Positions 1 through 6,175 of a stretch of DNA of 8,667 nucleotides are shown here, piece by piece (position 1 is the stretch's first letter; each line of letters starts with the position of its first letter). Made by a program: the position numbers and the translations under genes. A model generated the notes under the pieces. That model was not told the origin of the DNA. It saw only the letters and a program-made list of their open reading frames with translations, and did not search any database. The DNA comes from an uncultured Lachnospiraceae bacterium (GTDB taxonomy: Bacteria; Bacillota_A; Clostridia; Lachnospirales; Lachnospiraceae): NCBI GenBank assembly GCA_905200565.1, contig CAJKKX010000079.1:1-8667 (forward strand), written 5' to 3'.

Positions 1-563
1 GCGAAGAAACCGCCGTCAACGGCGAATGGGTGAAAGGGCCAAACGAAGAACTTTTCCTTGCGATCCAGAAGGAGCTTGGAGAGGATCTCCCGATTTTCGC
101 CGAAGATCTTGGCGTTATTACACCGGAAGTCGAATGGCTGCGCGATATGTTCCATTTTCCGGGTATGCGCATTTTACAGTTTGCATTTGAAGGGCTGGGC
201 GAGAGCGACTATCTTCCGCACAATTACACCACCACGAACTGCATCTGCTACACCGGCACCCACGACAATGACACCACTGCCGGATGGTATGCGAATATAC
301 CCGAAGAATGCCGTGATAAAATCCGGCGCTATGGAAATACAGACGGCGGCTGCATCAGCCTGGACTTCATTCGTTTTTGTATGGGAAGCATTGCAAAATA
401 TGCGATTTTCCCCATTCAGGACCTTTTACAGCTTGGAAGTGAAGCCCGTATGAACACACCGGGCGTGGCGGCTGACAACTGGGCCTTCCGTTATGAAACC
501 CATGACCTCACGCCAGACCGTGCCTCCTGGCTTTTCCAGACCACGAAACTATTTGGCCGTTAA
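1..563 (+). CDS. malQ: 4-alpha-glucanotransferase (amylomaltase, GH77), C-terminal part
   Basis: This is a cytoplasmic disproportionating enzyme that transfers alpha-1,4-glucan segments between maltodextrins, in maltose/glycogen metabolism. The gene is open at the left window edge; the frame starts at base 3, and about 186 C-terminal codons of a usual ~500 are present, ending in TAA at 561-563. Seen: the incoming sequence reads EETAVNGEWVKGP, and the GH77 signature AEDLG carries the acid/base Glu (codon at 102-104). TGTHDNDT carries the transition-state-stabilising Asp (codon at 264-266), followed by an intact C-terminal helical region ending KLFGR. The nucleophile Asp lies upstream of the window. 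A GTG at 30 sits inside the conserved domain and is not a real start. plsC begins 21 bp downstream on the same strand, so co-transcription is possible, but no metabolic link is evident. Confidence 0.95.
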   Translation, partial: EETAVNGEWVKGPNEELFLAIQKELGEDLPIFAEDLGVITPEVEWLRDMFHFPGMRILQFAFEGLGESDYLPHNYTTTNCICYTGTHDNDTTAGWYANIPEECRDKIRRYGNTDGGCISLDFIRFCMGSIAKYAIFPIQDLLQLGSEARMNTPGVAADNWAFRYETHDLTPDRASWLFQTTKLFGR

Positions 564-584
564 CCGGCAGAAAAGAGAACTGTT

Positions 585-1316
585 ATGATTCGATTAATAC
601 TTATTGTGATTACAGTCGTCGGATTCCTGATTCTCTCCATTCCCATCCTCGCCGTGGAATGGATCATCGGGAAATTCGCTCCGCGCGCGCGAGATATTTC
701 CTCCCTGCGCATCGTTCAGTTTATATTCAAACTCATCCTGCTTCTCACGGGAAGCAGGATCACGGTGGTCGGGGAAGCGCATGTACCGAAAGACACGCCG
801 GTGCTTTACATCGGAAACCATCGAAGCCTTTTTGATACTGTTCTGACCTATGCCCGCTGTCCGGGCCTGACCGGCTATGTCTCAAAGGATTCTATGAAAA
901 AGATTCCGATTCTGTCTATCTGGATGGAACGTCTCTACTGCCTGTTCCTGAACCGGACAGACATCCGGGAAGGCATGAAAACGATTCTGAAGGGCATCGA
1001 ACAGATAAAAAACGGCATTTCCATGTGCATTTTCCCTGAGGGAACCAGAAGCACGGAACCAGAGATGCTTCCTTTTAAAGAGGGAAGTTTCAAAATGGCA
1101 GAAAAAACCGGATGTCCCATCATCCCTATGGCAATCACGAACACTGCCGATATCTTTGAAAATCATTTCCCGTGGATACGCCCGGCAAATGTCATCCTGG
1201 AGTATGGAGAACCCATCTGCATCAAAGAGCTGGCAAAGGAAGAACGGAAATTTCTGGGCACCTATACCAGGAATATCATCCAGGACATGCTAAAGGAACA
1301 TCAGAAAATGCTTTAG
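585..1316 (+). CDS. plsC: 1-acyl-sn-glycerol-3-phosphate acyltransferase (PlsC/LPLAT family)
   Basis: Acyltransferase of the PlsC family, which converts lysophosphatidic acid to phosphatidic acid at the inner membrane face during phospholipid synthesis. The 243 residues are normal for the family. Seen: an N-terminal hydrophobic segment at about residues 4-27 and a second short one at about 43-55, serving as membrane anchor. The catalytic HX4D motif is NHRSLFD (His79, Asp84). Motif II is around LFLNRTDIREG (Arg124), motif III is FPEGTRS (150-156), and motif IV is CPIIPMAI (about 177-184). The ATG at 585 is preceded by only a weak purine-rich site (AAAAGAGA), suggesting partial reliance on translation from malQ, 21 bp upstream. 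Exact substrate (acyl-ACP or acyl-CoA, and which lysolipid) cannot be told; the symbol is by family, and several paralogues are common in these genomes. Confidence 0.92.
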   Translation: MIRLILIVITVVGFLILSIPILAVEWIIGKFAPRARDISSLRIVQFIFKLILLLTGSRITVVGEAHVPKDTPVLYIGNHRSLFDTVLTYARCPGLTGYVSKDSMKKIPILSIWMERLYCLFLNRTDIREGMKTILKGIEQIKNGISMCIFPEGTRSTEPEMLPFKEGSFKMAEKTGCPIIPMAITNTADIFENHFPWIRPANVILEYGEPICIKELAKEERKFLGTYTRNIIQDMLKEHQKML

Positions 1317-1394
1317 TTTTTTACATACTTTTATCATATTTGTTTATTAGTATATCTGTGAAATACTTTAGAAACGGACAAGGAAGATTTGCAG
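1317..1394 (+). promoter_or_regulatory. AT-rich gap before the two-component genes; weak promoter candidates
   Basis: A 78-bp strongly AT-rich gap separates plsC from the response regulator. A possible sigma-A promoter is TTTACA (1320-1325) with a 17-bp spacer to TTTATT (1343-1348); an alternative -10 is TATCAT (1332-1337). None is a strong match. The motif ATACTTT occurs twice (1325-1331 and 1363-1369), 38 bp apart, which could be a regulator site. The ribosome binding site AAGGAAG (1380-1386) lies at the right end, 8 bases before the ATG at 1395. No terminator hairpin is visible after plsC, so read-through from upstream is possible. Confidence 0.35.
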
Positions 1395-2087
1395 ATGACG
1401 GAGAATGTAAAAAAACTGATTTTTATTGTCGAGGACGACACGAAGCTGCGCCGGACCCTTCAGGATTTTCTTCATGCGAACGGTTATGAGACCTTAAGCG
1501 CCTGTGACGGGCAGGAGGCGCTTGACCTCTATTTTTCAAACAATCATAAAATTGACCTGATCTTACTGGACGGGATGCTGCCAAAGGTAGACGGATTCGA
1601 AGTACTGAAAGCCATTCGGGAGTATTCCGCAGTCCCTATCATTATGCTGACCGCCAGGGAAGCCGAGGAAGACCAGCTCACAGGATTAGAAAACGGAGCA
1701 GATAATTATATTACGAAGCCCTTTCTGCTGCGCGTCCTGAAAGCGCATATCGAAGTGCTCCTAAAAAGAGTGGGCGCTTCACCTGATGAAATTCAAAAGG
1801 GGGCGCTGCGCATTGAAACAGAATACCGCAAGGCATATCTGAAGGAGGAACTTCTCAATACGACTCCAAAAGAATTTGACCTGCTCGTGTATTTTATCCA
1901 GAACGAGAGCGTCGTACTCTCCAGAGAAGCCATTCTGGACGCAGTATGGGGCTATGACTATGACGGCGGCATCCGCACGGTCGATACGGTCGTAAAGCAG
2001 CTTCGGAAAAAAATGACGGAGCAATACCCCTATATCCAATCCATTTACGGGGTCGGATATCGTTTCGAGGTGACAGACGATGAATAA
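1395..2087 (+). CDS. OmpR/PhoB-family response regulator
   Basis: DNA-binding response regulator, activated by phosphoryl transfer from the histidine kinase encoded directly downstream. From the ATG at 1395 it has 230 residues, normal for the family. Seen: a receiver domain at about residues 7-120 with the acidic pocket EDD (13-15), phospho-acceptor Asp59 in LLLDGMLP, Thr86 in IIMLTAR and Lys108 in YITKPF. A winged-helix output domain follows at about 130-228, with TPKEFDLLVYF, the recognition-helix region VDTVVKQLRKKM and the wing GVGYRFE. A TTG six bases upstream (1389) would also be in frame, but AAGGAAG at 1380-1386 is 8 bases from the ATG and only 2 from the TTG, so the ATG is chosen. 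The gene overlaps the kinase gene by 8 bp, indicating translational coupling. The receiver resembles the VanR/ResD/PhoP type, but targets cannot be inferred. Confidence 0.96.
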   Translation: MTENVKKLIFIVEDDTKLRRTLQDFLHANGYETLSACDGQEALDLYFSNNHKIDLILLDGMLPKVDGFEVLKAIREYSAVPIIMLTAREAEEDQLTGLENGADNYITKPFLLRVLKAHIEVLLKRVGASPDEIQKGALRIETEYRKAYLKEELLNTTPKEFDLLVYFIQNESVVLSREAILDAVWGYDYDGGIRTVDTVVKQLRKKMTEQYPYIQSIYGVGYRFEVTDDE

Positions 2088-3513
2088 ACTACGCACGCAA
2101 ACTGTCATTGCTTTCTGCCTTTTTCTGACTATCATGCTGGGAGGGGCAGGAATTTTTTATTTCCTGTTTGCAGAAGATTATTATGTATCAAAGAAAAAAT
2201 CCCTGATGAACACAGCCTTTGAAAATGTGAAGCTTCTTGATCTGGATACAATTGATTACGACAAGGACCCTTCGATCGCTTCTCTGGAAAATGAAAGCTT
2301 TTCCGTTATCATCTGCGATGAAAGCTTTCATCAGATATACTCCTCTAAAATATGGAACCCGGAGGAAACGATACAGACTACCATGCTTCCTGCAAAGCTT
2401 CTGTTTTCCACGGATGCACACGCCGTCTACCAGGAGGATTCTTCCCGGAAACCAATCCGGCTGTATGGTCTGATCCGGCAGGATGCACGTGATTATTATA
2501 TTTATATTTATGAAAATACAACCACGATCCGCCGGAGTATCCGGTATGTCAACTCGTTCCTGAACGGGATTCTGCTGGTTGCCCTGGTACTGGGCAGTGC
2601 ATTCGCCTGGGTAATCTGTTCACAGATCGTTAATCCCATCCAGAAAATCACACGTGTGGCGCAGAAGATTACGGAAAACGATTTCTCCGTCCGCGCTTCG
2701 GAATCCATTCATTCCTATGAATTGCAGAATCTGGCCCAGAGTATTAACCAAATGGCAGATAAGATTCAGCGGGATATCAACGATCTGAACAATTATAATT
2801 ACCTGCTCCTGCGTCAGAACCGAAATATGGCAGAATTTGAAAAAGCCCGGAAAAACATTGTCAGCACGGCGACGCATGAACTGAAAACGCCCCTGGCGAT
2901 CATTTCCAGCCAGGTAGAAATGCTTCAATACGAGTACGATGATTCCCAGAAGGATTATTATTTTTCCTCCATTATGGAAGAAATCGAAAAGATGAGCGGC
3001 CTGATCAGTAATATCCTTCATAACTCCTTTCAGTATGAATCGCTGCCCGATACCCTCATGGCGCGGGACAATCTCTCCGTTCTTTTCGAGACGCTGCTTC
3101 CGAAATACAAAATCTGGATGAGCGCGTCAAACATTACTTTCACCTCATCGGTTCAGGAGGACTGTTTCGCTGTTTTTGACGCCGTGCAGATTGAGCAGGC
3201 GGTAAACAATTACATCATGAATGCCTGCGGCCACACAAAGCCCGGACGTCAGATCACCCTTACGCTCCGCCAGGATGAGGACAGCATCTACTGTTCTGTA
3301 TATAATGAGGGAAACGCCATCCCTGCTGAGGAACAGAGCCGCATCTGGATGAGCTTCTATCAGGCGGAAACCCAGAAAAAAAACACAAGCTCCCACGAAA
3401 TCGGTCTCGGCCTGTTTATCGTGAAAGACATCATAAACCTGCATCATGGTACGTGCGGTGTATTTAACTGCCGCAAAGGCGTAGAATTCTGGTTCCGTCT
3501 GCCAAAGGCATAA
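2080..3513 (+). CDS. sensor histidine kinase, membrane-bound, HAMP-HisKA-HATPase
   Basis: Membrane sensor kinase, partner of the response regulator it overlaps by 8 bp; 477 residues. Seen in order: a transmembrane helix at about residues 8-30, and an extracytoplasmic sensor region of about 125 residues (31-158) that has no motif I recognise. A second transmembrane helix lies at about 159-183, then a HAMP linker (about 183-235) beginning VNPIQKITRVAQ, and a short coiled stretch. The HisKA H-box is STATHELKTPL with phospho-acceptor His266. The ATPase domain has an N-box QAVNNYIMNA (about 373-382), a G1 box of the NEGNAIP type (409-415) in place of the classical DxGxG, an F-like region RIWMSFYQAE, and the G2 box IGLGLFIVK (441-449). 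All catalytic elements are present. The likely ribosome binding site GAGGTG (2067-2072) lies inside the regulator gene. The signal sensed is unknown. Confidence 0.96.
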   Translation: MNKLRTQTVIAFCLFLTIMLGGAGIFYFLFAEDYYVSKKKSLMNTAFENVKLLDLDTIDYDKDPSIASLENESFSVIICDESFHQIYSSKIWNPEETIQTTMLPAKLLFSTDAHAVYQEDSSRKPIRLYGLIRQDARDYYIYIYENTTTIRRSIRYVNSFLNGILLVALVLGSAFAWVICSQIVNPIQKITRVAQKITENDFSVRASESIHSYELQNLAQSINQMADKIQRDINDLNNYNYLLLRQNRNMAEFEKARKNIVSTATHELKTPLAIISSQVEMLQYEYDDSQKDYYFSSIMEEIEKMSGLISNILHNSFQYESLPDTLMARDNLSVLFETLLPKYKIWMSASNITFTSSVQEDCFAVFDAVQIEQAVNNYIMNACGHTKPGRQITLTLRQDEDSIYCSVYNEGNAIPAEEQSRIWMSFYQAETQKKNTSSHEIGLGLFIVKDIINLHHGTCGVFNCRKGVEFWFRLPKA

Positions 3514-3547
3514 ATTGTTTTCTTTCACACATTCTTATCACATCTTT

Positions 3548-3598
3548 CATGTATATTACAAAAGTATAACGTGATGTTATACTTTTGTAATATACATG
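3548..3598. repeat. perfect AT-rich palindrome, 23-bp arms, 5-nt loop
   Basis: The left arm (3548-3570) and right arm (3576-3598) are exact reverse complements, separated by GTGAT (3571-3575). The outer bases extend the structure: TATCAC (3536-3541) is complementary to GTGATA (3602-3607) across a small internal loop. The arms are AT-rich (TATATTACAAAAGTATAA core) and no T-run follows on either strand, so this is not a typical intrinsic terminator. Because of the symmetry, both strands carry ATTACA-17 bp-TATACT, a promoter-like arrangement (3555-3583 on +). It sits 34 bp after the kinase stop codon, between convergent genes. It could be a transcription-blocking hairpin, a regulator operator or a mobile-element remnant; the sequence does not decide. 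Confidence 0.9.
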
Positions 3599-3619
3599 GG
3601 GGTGATATCCAAACATAAC

Positions 3620-3738
3620 AAAATGGCAGGTCTTTCAGCTTTTCAGGCATGCTCCGGCTAATATTCCAAAAATAAAAATCTTAGCCAATCTCTCCTTAGC
3701 CGGAGAACCGCCTGAAAACACGAAAGACCTGCTGTTTT
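3620..3738. terminator. long imperfect hairpin, probable bidirectional terminator
   Basis: Left arm 3620-3661 and right arm 3696-3738 are near-perfect inverted repeats. The stem blocks are GGCAGGTCTTTC with GAAAGACCTGCT, TTTTCAGGC with GCCTGAAAA, and CTCCGGCTAA with TTAGCCGGAG, separated by short mismatches. The loop of about 34 nt is A-rich on + and contains a second copy of TTAGCC (3681-3686), which competes with 3696-3701 for the same partner. The base of the stem is flanked by AAAA on one side and TTTT on the other, so RNA from either strand ends the stem near a U-rich stretch (TGTTTTCT on +, ATTTTGTT on -). On the minus strand it begins immediately after the murF stop codon. Termination of both the kinase and the cell-wall operon is the simplest reading. 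The arms are longer than usual for a terminator. Confidence 0.72.
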
Positions 3739-5112
3739 CTACATTTCTTTCAGTATTTCCACAATCTTCGAAAAATTCATTCCATGCGACGCCTTCACCA
3801 ATATGGTATCGTCTGCCTGAAGTTTTCCGGGCAGAATCTGCATCAGCTCTTCCATTGTCTCTGTATAAATCACTTCGCCGCATCCGCCCGCCTGTACTGC
3901 GGCCTCCGCCATATGACGGCTGAGAGAGCCCGTACAGATCAGGAGATCTATCTTATTTTTCGCCGCATGGACGCCTACCTCCGTATGCAGCTCCTCTGTA
4001 TTTTCACCCAGTTCAAACATATCTCCCAGTCCCGCCCCCTTCCGATGCTTCGCGTCCTTTAAAACATCGAGAGACGCTTTCATGGATACCGGATTGGCAT
4101 TGTAACAGTCATCAATAATCAGCCTGCCGCCCTTCTCAATGATATGGAACCGTCCGCCGATGGATTGCAGGTTTTCGACGCCCCTTTTCACCTCTGCGAG
4201 CGTCAGCCCCATCGAGATTCCCACAGCCGTCGCCGCAAGCGCATTCAGCACCATATGATAACCCGGCATCGGTATGTGTACGATAAGGCTTTCCCCTCCT
4301 GCATGAATCCTGCACCGAATCCCTTTTAATCCCTGCGGTTCCAGTTCGTCCGCATAAATTTCCCTGCCGCTCTCCACGCCGAAAAAGACCGGGGCAATCC
4401 CCTTTATCTCTTTTATCGTGGCAAGCTTATCATCGTCTCCGTTCAGGATGACCGCGCCGTCCTCTGCCAGAAAATCAAAGATTTCGGACTTCGCGCGGAG
4501 AATTCCATCCCTGTCCTTTAAAAATTCCAGATGACATTGCCCGATATTTGTGATCACGCATACATCCGGCCGGGCGATCTTGCTTAAGCGGTGCATTTCC
4601 CCAAAATCACTGATGCCCATCTCAAGAACCGCCGCCTGATGTTCCTCTCTCAGCCGGAACACCGTCAGCGGAAGCCCCAGTTCATTGTTGAAATTTCCCA
4701 GCGTTTTCAGGACGCTATATTTTTCAGACAACACCGAGGCGATTACCTCTTTGGTGCTGGTCTTTCCCACGCTTCCTGTGATGCCCACGACCTTGACGTC
4801 AAGCTGCTTCCGGTAAAATTCCGCCATATCTTTGATGGCCTGAAGGGAGGATTTTACATGAATCCACGCACCTTTTGGATTCTCCAGTTTCTGCTCGGAA
4901 ATCACGCACAGAGCGCCTTTTTCATATACGCCGGGAATAAATGTATGGCCGTCCACCCGTTCCCCCTGAACCGCCACAAACAGGCAGCCCTCCGCCGCCT
5001 GCCTGCTGTCGGTTGTGATTGCCGTCACTTCCCGCCTTCCTGTCTCTTCTGTTCCGTGGTAAATGCCGCCGCAGACCTCCGCGATACGGCATGGAGTCAT
5101 ATTTTTCATCAT
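3739..5112 (-). CDS. murF: UDP-N-acetylmuramoyl-tripeptide--D-alanyl-D-alanine ligase
   Basis: Cytoplasmic Mur ligase that adds D-Ala-D-Ala to the UDP-MurNAc-tripeptide using ATP, the last step of the soluble peptidoglycan precursor. Its 457 residues match the family. Seen: an N-terminal UDP-precursor-binding domain (TTDSRQAAEGCLFVAVQGERVDGH, residues 33-56, quoted only as a region), P-loop GITGSVGKTS (110-119), and central-domain motifs GNFNNELGLP (139-148) and EMGISDFGEMH (164-174). TNIGQCHLE lies at about 188-196, followed by DDCYNANPVSM (334-344) and the C-terminal LGDMFELGE (362-370) and VKASHGMNF. The segment KGAGLGDM (358-365) has glycines where the usual hydrophobic strand reads VAVLGDM. 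The start has two adjacent ATGs; the first (5112) follows GGAAAGG by 6 bases. ddl ends 3 bp upstream, so the two are one operon, and a large hairpin starts directly at the TAG stop codon. Confidence 0.97.
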   Translation of the reverse strand: MMKNMTPCRIAEVCGGIYHGTEETGRREVTAITTDSRQAAEGCLFVAVQGERVDGHTFIPGVYEKGALCVISEQKLENPKGAWIHVKSSLQAIKDMAEFYRKQLDVKVVGITGSVGKTSTKEVIASVLSEKYSVLKTLGNFNNELGLPLTVFRLREEHQAAVLEMGISDFGEMHRLSKIARPDVCVITNIGQCHLEFLKDRDGILRAKSEIFDFLAEDGAVILNGDDDKLATIKEIKGIAPVFFGVESGREIYADELEPQGLKGIRCRIHAGGESLIVHIPMPGYHMVLNALAATAVGISMGLTLAEVKRGVENLQSIGGRFHIIEKGGRLIIDDCYNANPVSMKASLDVLKDAKHRKGAGLGDMFELGENTEELHTEVGVHAAKNKIDLLICTGSLSRHMAEAAVQAGGCGEVIYTETMEELMQILPGKLQADDTILVKASHGMNFSKIVEILKEM

Positions 5113-5115
5113 CTA

Positions 5116-6159
5116 CTACCTTTCCACTCTTCTATTTCCCTGTGAAACCTCGATCAGTCTCTCGCACAAATCTCCGAAAGACATTCCCAGAGCCTGTGCT
5201 TCCTGCGGAAGAAGGCTGGTCGGCGTCATGCCCGGCAGCGTATTCGCCTCCAGACAGAACATTTCCCCCTGCTCATTCATCAGAAAATCAATGCGCCCGT
5301 AACTCTTTAAACGCAGCGCTTCATAAGCGCTGACCGCATAGCCCTGCATTCTGGCCGTCTGTTCTTCCGTAAGAACCGCCGGACAGGTCTCAATCGTGCT
5401 TCCAGCCTGATATTTATTTTTATAGTCATAAAAGCCTTCCAGCGGCGCAATCTCTATGATAGGATAAGCCTCCCCGTCCACAACGCCGACAGAAAATTCC
5501 CTTCCTTTTACATATTCCTCAATCACTGCTTCCGGTTCATAGCCAAATGCTTCTTCCAGCGCTTCCTCAAATTCCTCTTCTTTCTGTACGATATACACGC
5601 CCACGCTCGAACCGCCGCAGCAGGTCTTGATGACACACGGAAAAGTAAAACCGTATTCTTCCGCCGTTTTTCTCTTCTCATCTCTATGTACCGTCACGCC
5701 TGCCGGAGTCGGCACCCCATTCTCACGGAAGATCTGCTTGGAAAGCCCTTTGTCCATCGCAAGCGCGCTTCCCAGATAATCGCTTCCCGTATACGGAATG
5801 CCAAACAGGTCAAAAGCCGCCTGTACTTTTCCGTTTTCTCCATTTTCTCCATGAAGCGCCATAAACACGATGTCAGCGGCCTTACACAGCGCCAGCACCT
5901 GCGGCCCAAAGAATTCTCTCTTCTCTGACGCCGCGCGCTCTGCCTGTATGTCAAAGCTTCTCATATAAGCCGCCGCGGCTTCCACATCATACGTCTCCGA
6001 AAAAGCCTCCTCTGCTCCGACGCCTTCCAGCCCAAAACAGACGTCTGCTAAAATGGCCTTATGTCCTTTTTCTCTGAGCGCCTCACAGACCTTCGTACCG
6101 GATACGATGGAAATCTCCCGCTCCGTACTGATGCCTCCTGCCAGAACTACGATTTTCAT
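5116..6159 (-). CDS. ddl: D-alanine--D-alanine ligase
   Basis: Cytoplasmic ATP-grasp enzyme that joins two D-alanines; the product is the substrate of MurF, encoded next. It has 347 residues, normal for Ddl. Seen: the N-terminal GGISTEREIS (8-17), with Glu13 corresponding to the first-subsite Glu of E. coli DdlB. ALHGENGENG lies at 101-110, and the ATP-binding loop GGSSVGV (182-188) follows Lys178. The omega-loop is FYDYKNKY with Tyr250. The C-terminal metal- and substrate-binding segment is LEANTLPGMTPTSLLP (303-318). The Tyr in the omega-loop fits D-Ala-D-Ala rather than the D-lactate-making VanA type, so no vancomycin-resistance variant is indicated. One small oddity is KTCCGG, where KP is common. 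A strong ribosome binding site (AGGAGGAG, 6 bases from the ATG) lies in the 16-bp gap after the L,D-transpeptidase gene and overlaps its end region. Confidence 0.97.
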   Translation of the reverse strand: MKIVVLAGGISTEREISIVSGTKVCEALREKGHKAILADVCFGLEGVGAEEAFSETYDVEAAAAYMRSFDIQAERAASEKREFFGPQVLALCKAADIVFMALHGENGENGKVQAAFDLFGIPYTGSDYLGSALAMDKGLSKQIFRENGVPTPAGVTVHRDEKRKTAEEYGFTFPCVIKTCCGGSSVGVYIVQKEEEFEEALEEAFGYEPEAVIEEYVKGREFSVGVVDGEAYPIIEIAPLEGFYDYKNKYQAGSTIETCPAVLTEEQTARMQGYAVSAYEALRLKSYGRIDFLMNEQGEMFCLEANTLPGMTPTSLLPQEAQALGMSFGDLCERLIEVSQGNRRVER

Positions 6160-6175
6160 AAATTTCTCCTCCTGT

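Noticed and set aside
1389..1394. TTG at 1389 as the response-regulator start
   Set aside because: The AAGGAAG site ends only 2 bases before it; the ATG at 1395 has an 8-base spacing and the usual N-terminal length.
2620..3021. A 133-codon open frame on - opposite the kinase gene
   Set aside because: It lies across the HAMP and H-box coding region of an intact histidine kinase and has no start signal or domain.
3548..3738. A CRISPR array or insertion sequence at the convergent junction
   Set aside because: The structures are two single inverted repeats without regularly spaced direct repeats, spacers, transposase coding or clear target-site duplications.
3635..3883. An 82-codon open frame on - covering the end of murF and the long hairpin
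   Set aside because: It runs out of frame through murF and through the inverted repeat; no ribosome binding site or family resemblance.
4591..5145. A 184-codon open frame on + opposite murF
   Set aside because: The opposite strand encodes intact MurF motifs throughout; the antisense protein is rich in His, Cys, Pro and Arg with no motif or start signal.
5116..6159. A vancomycin-resistance-type (D-Ala-D-Lac) ligase
   Set aside because: The omega-loop has the YDYKNKY form with Tyr250 typical of D-Ala-D-Ala ligases, and no vanH or vanX genes are adjacent.
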